From: Candidatus Acidiferrales bacterium
GTDB lineage: Bacteria; Acidobacteriota; Terriglobia; Acidiferrales; UBA7541
DNA length: 40,646 bases
Assembly (NCBI GenBank): GCA_030037775.1
Contig: JASHQB010000087.1
Span: forward strand, 1-40,646
Direction: 5' to 3'
Shown: positions 1 to 8,568 of the stretch, in pieces
Numbering within the stretch: position 1 is the first letter of the stretch
Layout of the letters: the number at the start of each line of letters is the position of its first letter
The notes under the pieces: model-generated
The model's database searches: none
What the model saw: the letters and a program-made list of their open reading frames with translations, nothing else
What the model was told of the DNA's origin: nothing
Program-made: the position numbers and the translations under genes

Positions 1-245
1 TTGTTTTCGCCCACGTAACTCGCAATCATCTTTTTCACTTGCTTCGATTCCAGCAGCCAGCCGATGCCGTAGTTGTCCGTTCCGGCGTTGTTCGAGACCA
101 GCGTCAAATCCCTCGTTCCTTTCGCCCGCAGCGCACGCAACAGGTGCTCCGGTACGCCGCACATTCCAAAGCCGCCCACCAAGATCGTCGCGCCGTCTTG
201 GACGCGCTCGATGGCCACCTCCGCATTGGCCACGCGTTTATCCAT
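1..245 (-). CDS. 3-oxoacid CoA-transferase subunit A, N-terminal part (runs off left edge)
   Basis: About 81 N-terminal residues are visible, starting [18 protein letters not shown]. The glycine-rich stretch [13 protein letters not shown] followed by [16 protein letters not shown] is characteristic of the alpha subunit of succinyl-CoA/acetoacetyl-CoA:3-oxoacid CoA-transferases (ScoA/AtoD/PcaI type), which move CoA between succinate or acetate and a 3-oxoacid. The catalytic glutamate lies in subunit B, expected further left, outside the window. The start ATG overlaps the stop of the upstream tyrA gene (ATGGATAA), so the gene is translationally coupled to the trp-tyrA genes. The exact acyl substrate cannot be told from this fragment. 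Confidence 0.85.
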   Translation of the reverse strand, partial: MDKRVANAEVAIERVQDGATILVGGFGMCGVPEHLLRALRAKGTRDLTLVSNNAGTDNYGIGWLLESKQVKKMIASYVGEN

Positions 246-1173
246 TGCTCTTCGCTTTGCCCGCAGGTTTGCCGGTTTGCGTTTCATCGGCGCGCGGCGC
301 CGAATCCGTTTCACGAAGCGCCCTGTACACTTCATTTGCGCCGGCAAATTCCTGCTCCAGTTCCCTGCTGGTTAAATGCGTCCGCAGAAAATCAATCGCC
401 TGTGCCGCGCGATCCAGCGAACGCGCAATGTTTTCCGTATTGGTCATGCAGATATCCCGCCAGACCTCGTATGGGCTTCCCGCCGTCCGCAGCAAATCGT
501 GCAACCCGGTACCCGCGAGCGAGGCTGGCAAGCCAGTTTCGTCTGTTTCCTCCGCAATCACTCGCGCCAGGGCAATCGCAGCCAGCTGTGGCATCTGCGA
601 AACCACCGCCATCGCCCAATCGTGGGTTTCCGCGTCGCTCCACACTGGCTCGGCGCCAATCGCGCGCAGCAGCTCTACAAATCGCTGCACTCTGAAATCG
701 CTTTCGTCCTTTCCACGCCCATCACGAATCACAACATAGCGCTTGCCGCGAAATAATTCCGCGTCGGCATGCTCGAATCCGCTCACTTCCCTGCCTGCTA
801 TGGGATGCCCGCCCAGAAACTTCGCCCGGTCGGCAAACACCTTCGCCGCCGCCTTGCACATCCGCGTCTTTGTGCTGCCCGCGTCCGTCACCAGCGCCTG
901 CCGCTCGCATTGCGCGGCAATCCCCGGCAGCATTTCTATCGCGGCGCCAACCGGCAACGCCATATAAATCAAATCCGCGCCGCGGACCGCGCTGGCCAAA
1001 TCCTCGCACGTTTCCCAGTTAAACTTGGCTCGCAGCTTGCGCAAGACCTCCGGCCGATCGTATGCAACAATCGAAAGGCCCGCCCGCGCGTTTTCCAGTG
1101 CCGCGCCAAACGATGCGCCGATCAGGCCCACACCCAGGATCGCCACGCGGCGAAATTCGCCCACCTCGCTCAT
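238..1173 (-). CDS. tyrA: Prephenate (or arogenate) dehydrogenase
   Basis: A 311-residue NAD(P)-dependent dehydrogenase that oxidatively decarboxylates prephenate (or arogenate) in tyrosine synthesis, in the cytoplasm. The N-terminal Rossmann fold shows [14 protein letters not shown] (GxGxxG, about residues 10-22). The conserved GGHPIAGRE segment near residue 120 carries the family's active-site histidine, and the helical C-terminal dimerisation domain follows. There is no fused chorismate mutase or ACT domain, and the Lys/Ala-rich C-terminal tail (about the last 20 residues) is not part of the family core. It starts 3 bases after the trpA stop, so it reads as part of the trp operon. Choice between prephenate and arogenate as substrate is not resolved by sequence alone. 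Confidence 0.9.
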   Translation of the reverse strand: MSEVGEFRRVAILGVGLIGASFGAALENARAGLSIVAYDRPEVLRKLRAKFNWETCEDLASAVRGADLIYMALPVGAAIEMLPGIAAQCERQALVTDAGSTKTRMCKAAAKVFADRAKFLGGHPIAGREVSGFEHADAELFRGKRYVVIRDGRGKDESDFRVQRFVELLRAIGAEPVWSDAETHDWAMAVVSQMPQLAAIALARVIAEETDETGLPASLAGTGLHDLLRTAGSPYEVWRDICMTNTENIARSLDRAAQAIDFLRTHLTSRELEQEFAGANEVYRALRETDSAPRADETQTGKPAGKAKSNG

Positions 1174-1176
1174 GCG

Positions 1177-2025
1177 TTAGCCTCTGCGGCTCACTCCGTG
1201 TTTCGCGGCGTCCTTCAACAGCCGCACCCGCGCCGCCGCGTTATCCGCCGCTTCATTCACCGACCTCGCCTTCTGAATCTCCCCAACCAGCGACGACCCC
1301 ACCACCACGGCGTCCGCGATTCCTCCGAGGATGGTCACCTGCGCCGCCACCGAAATCCCAAATCCCACGGCAATCGGTAATCGGGTGAACTTTCGCGCTC
1401 GCCGCACCATGGCCGGCAGCTCCTCCGGTAGCGAATCCTTCGCGCCAGTCACGCCGGTACGCGAGATCACGTACAAAAATCCGCTCGATGCGTCGGCAAT
1501 GCGTTTCAACCGTTCATCCGTTGACGTCGGCGCAGCCAGAAAAATCGTGTCTAGCCCGTTCGCATGCATCGTGCTGCGATATTCGCTCGATTCCTCCGGA
1601 GTCATGTCCGTCACCAGTACTCCGTCCGCGCCCGCTGCAGAGGCCTTCCTCGCAAAATCGGTGAGTCCCCTCTGCAAGATCGGATTGAAATAGCCGAACA
1701 GCACCAGCGGGACTTCTGTCTTCTTTCGCAGCGTCGCCACCAACCCGAGCACCTTTTCAAGCGTTGTGCCCGCTCGCAGTGCCCGCTCGCTCGCGCGCTG
1801 AATCGTCGGGCCATCCGCCACCGGATCGCTGAACGGAATCCCCAACTCGATCACGTCCGCGCCACTTTCGGCAGCGCGCAAAACAATCGCTTCGGTGCCC
1901 TCGATCGACGGATCGCCCGCTGTGAAATACGTGACCAGGCCCAGCTCGGTTTTGCGCGCGAGCTCCTCGAATTTTCGCCCGATCCTCGTTTTCAGTTGCG
2001 CCGTGGTGCTCGCCGGTTCAGACAT
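1177..2025 (-). CDS. trpA: Tryptophan synthase alpha chain
   Basis: A 282-residue TIM-barrel subunit that cleaves indole-3-glycerol phosphate to indole and glyceraldehyde 3-phosphate and passes indole to TrpB. The catalytic region [14 protein letters not shown] contains the conserved Glu and Asp. The phosphate-binding end of the barrel is seen in IAVGFGIS and [10 protein letters not shown]. Length is a little above the usual 265-270 residues because of N- and C-terminal extensions. The ATG overlaps the trpB stop by 8 bases (ATGTCTGA), the usual trpBA coupling that keeps the subunits stoichiometric. Confidence 0.96.
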   Translation of the reverse strand: MSEPASTTAQLKTRIGRKFEELARKTELGLVTYFTAGDPSIEGTEAIVLRAAESGADVIELGIPFSDPVADGPTIQRASERALRAGTTLEKVLGLVATLRKKTEVPLVLFGYFNPILQRGLTDFARKASAAGADGVLVTDMTPEESSEYRSTMHANGLDTIFLAAPTSTDERLKRIADASSGFLYVISRTGVTGAKDSLPEELPAMVRRARKFTRLPIAVGFGISVAAQVTILGGIADAVVVGSSLVGEIQKARSVNEAADNAAARVRLLKDAAKHGVSRRG

Positions 2026-3220
2026 ACTTGGCCAAAATCTCCATATCTTTGTCGCCGCGCCCGGACAAATTCACGATGATCACTTCGTCCTGCTTCATCT
2101 TGGGCGTGCGCTTGATCACCTCGGCCACCGCATGCGCCGACTCGAGCGCCGGAATAATTCCCTCCAACCTCGCGAGCGTGCGCAGCGCCTCCACGGCTTC
2201 GTCGTCGTGCACCGCCGTGTATTCGGCGCGAACTTGCTCCGCCAGCCACGCATGCTCAGGGCCCACGGCCGGATAATCGAGCCCCGCAGACACTGAATGC
2301 GTCGTCGCGATCTGTCCATCCGCGTTTTGCAGAACGTACGTATGCGTCCCTTGCAACACTCCTGGCCTTGCTCCGGCAAATCCCGAGGCGGCAGCGAGCC
2401 GCGCCGCGTGTTCACCGAGCGTTCCTCCGCGCCCGCCTGCCTCCACGCCGACCATTTTCACGTTCGCGTCGCCGAGAAACTCGTAGAACAGCCCAATCGC
2501 GTTCGATCCTCCTCCCACGCATGCAAAAAGCCAGCCCGGCAGGCGGCCTTCCGCCTCCAGAATTTGCGCGCGCGCCTCTTTGCCGATCACACGATGAAAA
2601 TCCCGCACCATCATGGGGTACGGATGCGCGCCGAGCACTGAGCCCAGCAGGTAGTGCGTCGTCCGCACATTCGTCACCCAATCGCGCATCGCTTCGTTGA
2701 TCGCGTCCTTGAGCGTCTTGCTGCCCGAATCCACGCCCACCACTTCCGCGCCCAGCAGCTTCATGCGGAAAACGTTCAGCCGCTGGCGCGCCATGTCCTC
2801 CGTGCCCATGTACACCGTGCACTCAAGTCCCAGCCGCGCCGCCACCGTCGCGGTCGCTACTCCATGCTGACCCGCGCCCGTTTCCGCAATCACCCGCTTT
2901 TTGCCCATGCGCACCGCAAGCAATCCCTGCCCAATGCAGTTGTTGATCTTGTGCGCCCCCGTGTGCAGCAAATCCTCGCGCTTCAAGTAAATTGTCGCTC
3001 CGCCCAGATGCTCGGTAAGCCGCGGAGCAAATTGCAGCGGCGTTGGCCGCCCGGCAAAATTCTTGAGCAGTTCGTCGAGCTGCGTCTGAAATTTCCCGTC
3101 CGCGCGCGCTTCTTCGTAGGCGCGCTCCAGCTCCTCCAGCGGCGCCATCAGCGTTTCCGGAACGTAGCGCCCGCCGTACGCACCAAACCGCCCTCGCCCG
3201 TCCGGCATTTTTTCCGTCAT
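2018..3220 (-). CDS. trpB: Tryptophan synthase beta chain
   Basis: A 400-residue PLP enzyme that condenses indole with serine to give tryptophan. The start chosen is the ATG at 3220 ([13 protein letters not shown]). A longer open frame to 3439 lies inside trpF and is arginine-rich shadow sequence. Conserved features include [14 protein letters not shown] near the N-terminus, the PLP lysine in HTGAHKINN, the indole/catalytic loop around ETGAGQHG, and the PLP-phosphate loop CVGGGSNA. Length is typical for TrpB1 enzymes that work with TrpA. It sits 8 bases after trpF and overlaps trpA. Confidence 0.96.
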   Translation of the reverse strand: MTEKMPDGRGRFGAYGGRYVPETLMAPLEELERAYEEARADGKFQTQLDELLKNFAGRPTPLQFAPRLTEHLGGATIYLKREDLLHTGAHKINNCIGQGLLAVRMGKKRVIAETGAGQHGVATATVAARLGLECTVYMGTEDMARQRLNVFRMKLLGAEVVGVDSGSKTLKDAINEAMRDWVTNVRTTHYLLGSVLGAHPYPMMVRDFHRVIGKEARAQILEAEGRLPGWLFACVGGGSNAIGLFYEFLGDANVKMVGVEAGGRGGTLGEHAARLAAASGFAGARPGVLQGTHTYVLQNADGQIATTHSVSAGLDYPAVGPEHAWLAEQVRAEYTAVHDDEAVEALRTLARLEGIIPALESAHAVAEVIKRTPKMKQDEVIIVNLSGRGDKDMEILAKYV

Positions 3221-3228
3221 CACTCTCT

Positions 3229-3864
3229 TCACGCTCTTTTCCTGCGTTCTTTCTCGACCGTGGCCATAAACGCTCGGACTTTCTTCGCGTCTTTCTTTCC
3301 CGGCGACGCTTCCACGCCGCTGCAAACATCGATCGCGAACGGCTTTGCCGTGCGCATCGCTTTTACCGCGTTCCCTTCCGTCAGCCCGCCGGCCAAGACC
3401 ACCGGAGCGAAGCGTTTCGCCTGCTTGGCGATGCGCCAATCGAAGCTCTTCCCTGTTCCGCCGTGCAGTTTGCCGTCGAATCCGTCCAGCAGAAAAGCCG
3501 CTGCGCCCGAATATTTCTCGAGCTCGTTCACCCGAAATCGCGGCCCCACTCGGAACGCCTTTATCACCGGAAATTCGCGCGCCAGTCGCTCCACCATGTT
3601 CGGGCTTTCGTCGCCGTGCAGTTGCAAAACGCCCAATTTCACTGCGTGCGCGATCTTTAATACCTCCGCCGCCGAAGCATCTACAAAAACGCCTACGGCA
3701 CTCACATTCCGCGGCAAATGCCGGATAATTTCACGCGCATGAGAAACGCTGATCCTCCGCGGGCTCTTCGCGCAAAAATTAAACCCCAACGCATCCGCGC
3801 CCGCGTCGATGGCCACCTTCGCATCGGTCCAATTTGTAATTCCACAGATCTTCACCTTCACCAT
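3229..3864 (-). CDS. trpF: Phosphoribosylanthranilate isomerase
   Basis: A 211-residue (beta-alpha)8 enzyme that performs the Amadori rearrangement of phosphoribosylanthranilate to CdRP, the step before TrpC. The N-terminal KVKICGIT holds the catalytic cysteine, and [21 protein letters not shown] carries the general-acid aspartate and a phosphate-binding loop. [12 protein letters not shown] and [15 protein letters not shown] complete the family signature. A GAGGTG ribosome-binding sequence precedes the ATG in the 9-base gap after trpC. Confidence 0.95.
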   Translation of the reverse strand: MVKVKICGITNWTDAKVAIDAGADALGFNFCAKSPRRISVSHAREIIRHLPRNVSAVGVFVDASAAEVLKIAHAVKLGVLQLHGDESPNMVERLAREFPVIKAFRVGPRFRVNELEKYSGAAAFLLDGFDGKLHGGTGKSFDWRIAKQAKRFAPVVLAGGLTEGNAVKAMRTAKPFAIDVCSGVEASPGKKDAKKVRAFMATVEKERRKRA

Positions 3865-3873
3865 TTCCGCACC

Positions 3874-4683
3874 TCAGCGGCCCTGTTCCGTCAGCAGTTT
3901 CGCCAATCCCGCCCCCGCGTCCGGCGCAGTCATCAGATGTTCGCCAACCAGAAATGCGTCAAATCCTGCCCGCTGCATCCGCACCAGGTCCGCGTGGCTC
4001 CGAATGCCCGACTCGCTCACCGCCACGCACTCCTCGGGAATTATTTCCGCCAGCTCCAGCGACGTTTCCACCCGCACCTCGAGCGTCTTCAAGTCTCGGT
4101 TGTTCACGCCGATGATTTTTGCTTCCGCGCTTATCGCGCGGCTCACTTCCTCGCGCGAATGCGCTTCCACCAGCGCTTCCATGCCCAGCTTTCGCCCCAA
4201 CGCAAGCAAAGCACGCAAAGTCTCATCGTCCAGAATCGCCACGATCAGTAAAAACGCGTCCGCGTTCGCCGCGCGCGTCTCCCACACCTGCCACGGGTCC
4301 ACAATAAAGTCCTTCCGCAGGATGGGAATTTTCGTCGCCTTCGACACTTCCTTCAAATCCGCGAGCGACCCCTGAAAAAAATCCTCCTCCGTCAGCACCG
4401 ACAGCGCCGCTGCGCCGCTCGCTTCCAGTTCCGGAGCAATCGTCGACGGCCGATAGTCCGCGCGCAGAAGCCCTCGTGATGGCGACGCTTTCTTCAGTTC
4501 CGCGATGATGTTCAATCCCGGCCGCGTTAGCGCCCCCACAAAATCCCGCACCGGCGTGGATTTTTTCTCCACCGCCAGCTTCAGCGCCACGTCCGGCAGC
4601 ACGCGCTTTCGATGGGCAATCGCCTCGCGCCGCCGCTCCACGATGCGCGCCAGAACATTCTTCGGCTCAGTTTTCGTTTCCAT
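3874..4683 (-). CDS. trpC: Indole-3-glycerol phosphate synthase
   Basis: A 269-residue TIM-barrel enzyme that closes the indole ring of CdRP to give indole-3-glycerol phosphate. Signature segments are AELKKASPSRGLL (catalytic lysines and substrate binding), PILRKDFIVDPWQV, GVNNRDLKTLEV and VSESGIRSHADL. It is the first gene of the trpC-F-B-A-tyrA run, and the promoter-like sequence at 4757-4786 points to it. trpE, trpG and trpD are not upstream (a uracil-DNA glycosylase is), so the early pathway genes must be elsewhere. Confidence 0.96.
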   Translation of the reverse strand: METKTEPKNVLARIVERRREAIAHRKRVLPDVALKLAVEKKSTPVRDFVGALTRPGLNIIAELKKASPSRGLLRADYRPSTIAPELEASGAAALSVLTEEDFFQGSLADLKEVSKATKIPILRKDFIVDPWQVWETRAANADAFLLIVAILDDETLRALLALGRKLGMEALVEAHSREEVSRAISAEAKIIGVNNRDLKTLEVRVETSLELAEIIPEECVAVSESGIRSHADLVRMQRAGFDAFLVGEHLMTAPDAGAGLAKLLTEQGR

Positions 4684-4756
4684 CGCCCGGCAAACACTCT
4701 CTTGATTACAGCGGCCTGCAGAGTCCCCGAAGCAGGCAGGGAAAATCGCTGCAAGT

Positions 4757-4786
4757 ATGCTAGTCTGCGCGTTGCCGCCGTGTCAA
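4757..4786 (-). promoter_or_regulatory. Candidate sigma-70-type promoter of the trp operon
   Basis: Read on the minus strand there is a perfect -35 box TTGACA (4781-4786), an 18-base spacer, and a -10-like TAGCAT (4757-4762, four of six consensus bases). This predicts a start near 4750 and a leader of about 67 nt before the trpC ATG at 4683. Placement directly upstream of the first trp gene is the main support. The weak -10 and slightly long spacer lower confidence. Confidence 0.55.
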
Positions 4787-4822
4787 TTTTTCGCGGCGAA
4801 TCCCCGGCCCATTTGAGCCGTA

Positions 4823-5518
4823 ATGAACGGCGCCAAGAATCTGTTGAAAATTCTCAACGGCAAGATTGTATCCTGCCGCAAATGTCCTCGCCTGGTGCGC
4901 TACCGCGAATCCGTGGCTCGCACCAAGCGCCGCGCTTTTCTCGATTGGGACTACTGGGGCAAGCCCGTTCCCGGCTTCGGCGATCCAAATGCGCAGCTTC
5001 TCATCGTCGGACTCGCCCCCGCTGCGCATGGCGGAAATCGCACCGGCCGCACTTTCACCGGCGATCGCTCCGGCGATTTTCTCTTCGGCGCGCTTCATCG
5101 CACCGGCTTTGCCAGTCAAGCCGCATCCGTCAGCCGCGACGACGGGCTCGCGCTTCATAATGCCTACGTTGGCGTCGCTGTGCGCTGCGCTCCGCCGGCA
5201 AACAAACCGCTTCCCTCCGAATTTGCGAACTGCCGCCCTTATCTCGAGACCGAGCTGCACATCCTGAAACCAAAGGCCGTCCTCGCGCTAGGCGGCATCG
5301 CCCTGCGCGCCTATCTCCAAATCCTCAAGGATCAAAAGCTCATCTCGAGCCACACCGCTTATCCGTTCGCTCACGGCGCCACCTATCAGCTTCCCGGAAC
5401 TCTTCCGCGTCTCTTCGCCTCTTACCATCCCAGCCAGCAAAATACCTTCACCGGCCGTCTGACGCCCGCCATGCTCGCCCAGGTCCTTCGCAATATCCGT
5501 GCTTACCTAAGTACATAA
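4823..5518 (+). CDS. Family 5 uracil-DNA glycosylase (UdgB type)
   Basis: A 231-residue DNA repair enzyme that excises uracil, and in this family often hypoxanthine or ethenocytosine, from DNA. The cysteines expected to ligate the Fe-S cluster are visible as CRKCPRLV near residue 18, VAVRCAPP near residue 123 and FANCRPYL. The active-site loop GLAPAAHGGNRTGRTFTGD matches motif A of family 5, which lacks the usual catalytic Asp of family 4. The C-terminal motif is LFASYHPSQQNTFTG, with its conserved His. It stands alone between divergent trpC and convergent DoxX. The start ATG has only a weak ribosome-binding sequence. Confidence 0.88.
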   Translation: MNGAKNLLKILNGKIVSCRKCPRLVRYRESVARTKRRAFLDWDYWGKPVPGFGDPNAQLLIVGLAPAAHGGNRTGRTFTGDRSGDFLFGALHRTGFASQAASVSRDDGLALHNAYVGVAVRCAPPANKPLPSEFANCRPYLETELHILKPKAVLALGGIALRAYLQILKDQKLISSHTAYPFAHGATYQLPGTLPRLFASYHPSQQNTFTGRLTPAMLAQVLRNIRAYLST

Positions 5519-5519
5519 A

Positions 5520-5556
5520 GGTCTCGCTTTTACCGCGGCAGGGCAAAAACGAGGCC
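5520..5556 (+). terminator. Possible hairpin terminator after the uracil-DNA glycosylase
   Basis: Two bases after the stop codon an imperfect inverted repeat begins: GGTCTCGCTTTT pairs with AAAAACGAGGCC around a 13-base loop, with one wobble and one mismatch. There is no clear T-run after the stem, so it is at best a weak intrinsic terminator. The rest of the 204-base convergent gap contains a small AT-rich hairpin at 5592-5613 (ACTTTTC/GAAAAGT) and nothing else recognisable. Confidence 0.3.
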
Positions 5557-5722
5557 GGTTTGCCCCGTTCCAAGAATTCTCACCCTGGACGACTTTTCGT
5601 TACAAAGAAAAGTACTTGCCTTATTTGTACCGCTGTGATAAATACATTTGCTGTAAGCTCGATTTCTCTGTCCCGCCTACTCCTGGCACTCGAATCAAGT
5701 GTTTGACTTATCGACCCGGTCG

Positions 5723-6109
5723 TCACCGAAGCAAAATGTATCGCCCGCCATCGGTAACGACGATCATGATGCACATCACGATGATCATCAGTTCGTAGTC
5801 CCATCCGTGGCCGCCTTTGCCCCAGAAACCGGTGTGCCACTCGAAGACTTTCTTCTGGATGACGCCCAGCATTATCAAAATCAATCCCAGCGCCGCCGCT
5901 TGAGGCAACACGCCGGCGATAACGCCCAAACCGCCGGCAGTCTCCGCCGCGCCCAGAAATATCGTGAAGCCCTTGCTCATCCCGATGCTCTTGCTGCGGC
6001 CCGCGGGATCTTTCAGGTGGTTCCACCCACTGGACAGGAAAATCGCACCGACCATCAGCCGTAACAGTAGGACTCCGACGTCCTGAAACCGCATGAGGTA
6101 GGGAATCAT
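5723..6109 (-). CDS. DoxX-family membrane protein
   Basis: A 128-residue integral membrane protein with four predicted helices: about VGVLLLRLMVGAIFLSSGW, FTIFLGAAETAGGLGVIAGV, ALGLILIMLGVI and ELMIIVMCIMIVV. The arrangement and the AETAGGLGVIAG helix fit the DoxX/DoxD superfamily, loosely linked to quinone/thiol redox and detoxification, with no firm function. The ATG at 6109 is chosen over the longer frame to 6175 because it is preceded by AGGGGAAA at good spacing and the extra residues look non-coding. It is a single gene. Confidence 0.8.
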   Translation of the reverse strand: MIPYLMRFQDVGVLLLRLMVGAIFLSSGWNHLKDPAGRSKSIGMSKGFTIFLGAAETAGGLGVIAGVLPQAAALGLILIMLGVIQKKVFEWHTGFWGKGGHGWDYELMIIVMCIMIVVTDGGRYILLR

Positions 6110-6240
6110 GTTTCCCCTCGCGCGTGAAATATAGAGCGTGCCACCAAAGCAAACGGCGCGCCGCCAACTCGCCAACCGCGTACGCCGAGTTTACGCCTTC
6201 TTGCATCGATGCGAGCGCCCATTCACGTTAGAATCAGCGC

Positions 6241-7035
6241 ATGCCCGAAACGCACGCTAAAGCCGCCATCGAGTTTCGCCAGGCCGAGTTCCGCCACGGT
6301 GACCGTCCCATTCTGAAAGGCTTGTCCCTCGAAGTTCGCGAGGGAGAAACCCTCATCTTGCTTGGCCGCAGCGGCTCCGGAAAAACGACCGCCTTGAAAT
6401 TGGTCAATCGCCTGCTCGAACCAAACAGCGGCGAAGTTCTGGTCGACGGCCGTGCTACCGCCGATTGGGATCCGATTCGTTTGCGCCGGCAAATCGGCTA
6501 CGTGATTCAGGACGCGGGCCTCTTTCCGCATTTCACCGTCGAGCGCAACGTCGGCCTCGTTCCGGAGCTGGAGCATTGGCCGGAAAATCGCCGCAAGGAA
6601 CGCGTCGCCGATGTGCTGCGCATCGTCGGGCTCGAGCCCGCGCAATTCGCCGCGCGCCATCCCGGTGAGCTTTCCGGCGGTCAGAAGCAGCGCGTCGGCG
6701 TCGCCCGCGCTCTCGCCGCCGATCCGCCGTTTCTGCTGATGGACGAGCCCTTTGGCGCGCTCGATCCGCTTACGCGCGCGGAAATCCAAAAAGAGTTCCT
6801 CGCGATTCAGCAGCAACTGAACAAAACGATTATTTTCGTCACCCACGATCTTCGCGAAGCTTTGCTCTTTGGCGCGCGGATCGCCCTGCTCGAGGCCGGC
6901 GAGCTCGCCGGCACCTATGAACCCCAAGCTTTCCTTCGCACCACCGAGCCGCTGGCCGCCGCTTATGTAGCTACGCTCGGCCGGGGCGCGGCGCGGCCCA
7001 CTCTTGAAAAAAGCCCCGAGAAACGAGGCGCGTGA
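6241..7035 (+). CDS. ABC transporter ATP-binding protein, glycine betaine/osmoprotectant type
   Basis: A 264-residue ATPase subunit. Visible motifs are Walker A GRSGSGKT, Q-loop YVIQDAGLF, signature LSGGQKQR, Walker B FLLMDEPFGALD and the switch histidine in FVTHDLREA. It belongs to the ProV/OpuCA branch by sequence and by its permease and binding-protein partners. Unlike many OpuCA/ProV proteins it ends without C-terminal CBS domains, which sense ionic strength in those relatives. The last four bases (ATGA) overlap the permease start. A TAGAAT sequence ends 6 bases before the ATG, so the transcript could be leaderless, but no good -35 box accompanies it. Confidence 0.87.
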   Translation: MPETHAKAAIEFRQAEFRHGDRPILKGLSLEVREGETLILLGRSGSGKTTALKLVNRLLEPNSGEVLVDGRATADWDPIRLRRQIGYVIQDAGLFPHFTVERNVGLVPELEHWPENRRKERVADVLRIVGLEPAQFAARHPGELSGGQKQRVGVARALAADPPFLLMDEPFGALDPLTRAEIQKEFLAIQQQLNKTIIFVTHDLREALLFGARIALLEAGELAGTYEPQAFLRTTEPLAAAYVATLGRGAARPTLEKSPEKRGA

Positions 7036-7670
7036 TGAATCTCATCCAGTTTTTTTCGGCGCATCGCATGGAAATCCTCCAAGCCACGGGCGAGCATCTC
7101 TGGCTCGTGGTCATCGCCATGCTTCTGGCCGTCGCGGTGGGAATCCCCCTCGGCATCGCCGTCACGCGCAAGCCGTGGCTTTCCAAACCGATTCTCGGCA
7201 GCGCCAACGTCGCCGAGACCATTCCGAGCCTCGCGCTCTTCGGTTTTCTGCTGCCGGTACCCTGGCTCGGCTCCCGCGCCGACCGCCTCGCCGTCGCCGC
7301 CCTCGCGGTCTATGCGCTCCTGCCCATAATTCGCAACACTATCGCCGGCATACAAGGAATTGACCCCAACGTGCGCGAAGCCGCGCGCGCCATGGGTATG
7401 ACCGATTCGCAAATCCTCTTTCGCGTCGAGCTGCCGCTTTCCGTGCCTGTGCTGCTCGCCGGAATCCGCGTGGCCACCGTCTGGACCATCGGCATCGCCA
7501 CCATTGCTGCGGCCGTTGGCGCGGGAGGCTTGGGCGAATTCATTTTTCGCGGCCTCGCCATGGTTGATAACCGCGTGATTCTCGCCGGCGCGATCCCCGC
7601 GGCGATTCTTGCGCTCTTCGCGGATATTATTCTTGGCTTCTTCGAACGCCGCATGCGCCACGCGCGCTGA
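7032..7670 (+). CDS. ABC transporter permease, glycine betaine/osmoprotectant type
   Basis: A 212-residue inner-membrane protein with about five to six hydrophobic segments. The cytoplasmic EAA loop is visible as REAARAMGMTDSQILFRVEL, which contacts the ATPase. The order PSLALFGFLLP, YALLPIIRNT and AAAVGAGGLGEFIFRG is typical of OpuCB/OpuCD/YehW permeases. It overlaps the ATPase gene by ATGA and is followed 4 bases later by the binding-protein gene. Only one permease gene is present, so a homodimeric channel is likely; classical OpuC loci carry two. Confidence 0.88.
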   Translation: MMNLIQFFSAHRMEILQATGEHLWLVVIAMLLAVAVGIPLGIAVTRKPWLSKPILGSANVAETIPSLALFGFLLPVPWLGSRADRLAVAALAVYALLPIIRNTIAGIQGIDPNVREAARAMGMTDSQILFRVELPLSVPVLLAGIRVATVWTIGIATIAAAVGAGGLGEFIFRGLAMVDNRVILAGAIPAAILALFADIILGFFERRMRHAR

Positions 7671-7674
7671 CTCC

Positions 7675-8568
7675 ATGCGCTGGCCCATTCTCACTTTCAT
7701 CGTCGCAGCGCTCGTCTTCCCCGCAGCGGGCTGCGCCAATCGCCAAACAACGATCGTCGTTGGCTCGAAGAATTTCCCAGAGCAGGCCATCCTCGGCGAA
7801 TTGCTTGCGCAGCAGATCGAAGCAAAAACAAACCTGCACGTGGAGCGTCGTTTCTATCTCGCCGGCACTTACATCTGCCAGCAGGCCATGCTCGCCGGCC
7901 GCATCGATATGTACGTGGAATACACCGGCACGGCGCTCACCGCTGTGCTGAAGGAACCTCCACAAGCAGATCCTCACGCCGTCTTCGAGCGCGTTCGCGG
8001 CGATTATGCCCATCGCTTCAACTTCGTCGTCGAGCCGCCTCTGGGCTTCAACGACAGCTTCGCCATCGTGATTCGCGGAGAGGACGCGCGGAAGGATCAG
8101 CTCCGCACGATTTCGCAAGGCGCGAAATACTCGCCTGGCTGGCGCGCCGGCTTCGGCTACGAATTCATGGAACGCCCCGACGGCTATGACGGATTCGTGA
8201 AAAGCTACGGCCTGAAATTCGCCGCCGAGCCGCGCATCATGGACTTGAATCTTCTCTATCGCGCGCTGCTCGCGCACCAGGTGGACATCATCGCCGGGAA
8301 CACCACCGACGGCCAGTTGCTCTCGGGCGATTTCACCGTGCTCGCTGACGACAAACACTACTTCCCGCCCTATCAGGCGGTCACCGTCGTGCGAAACCAG
8401 ATTGCAAGCGAACATCCCGAGGTCATCGCAGCCATCGCCGAATTGTCGGGGAAAATTTCAGATCACGACATGCAGCAGATGAACTACCAGGCCACCGCCC
8501 AGCATCGCGACATCAGCGTCATCGTTCGCGAATTTTTCGCCTCGCAGCATCCAGCGGCGCCGCGCTAG
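7675..8568 (+). CDS. Glycine betaine/choline-type substrate-binding lipoprotein
   Basis: A 297-residue OpuAC/ProX/OsmF-family solute-binding protein. The ATG at 7675 is chosen because it begins a clean lipoprotein signal peptide (MRWPILTFIVAALVFPAAGC, lipobox cysteine at residue 20) four bases after the permease stop. The longer frame to 7609 lies inside the permease. Family features are VVGSKNFPEQAILGELLAQ, AGRIDMYVEYTGTAL and LNLLYRALLAHQVDIIAGN. It is expected to be anchored at the periplasmic face and to deliver a quaternary amine or similar osmolyte to the two preceding proteins. It ends overlapping, tail to tail, with the PilZ gene. Confidence 0.88.
   Translation: MRWPILTFIVAALVFPAAGCANRQTTIVVGSKNFPEQAILGELLAQQIEAKTNLHVERRFYLAGTYICQQAMLAGRIDMYVEYTGTALTAVLKEPPQADPHAVFERVRGDYAHRFNFVVEPPLGFNDSFAIVIRGEDARKDQLRTISQGAKYSPGWRAGFGYEFMERPDGYDGFVKSYGLKFAAEPRIMDLNLLYRALLAHQVDIIAGNTTDGQLLSGDFTVLADDKHYFPPYQAVTVVRNQIASEHPEVIAAIAELSGKISDHDMQQMNYQATAQHRDISVIVREFFASQHPAAPR

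Noticed and set aside
3221..3439. N-terminal extension of trpB giving 473 residues
   Set aside because: It overlaps trpF, is Arg/Gly-rich, and TrpB proteins normally begin close to the chosen ATG at 3220.
6229..6234. TAGAAT as -10 box of the ABC importer operon
   Set aside because: No -35 box at normal spacing and it would imply a leaderless transcript; too weak to list as a promoter.
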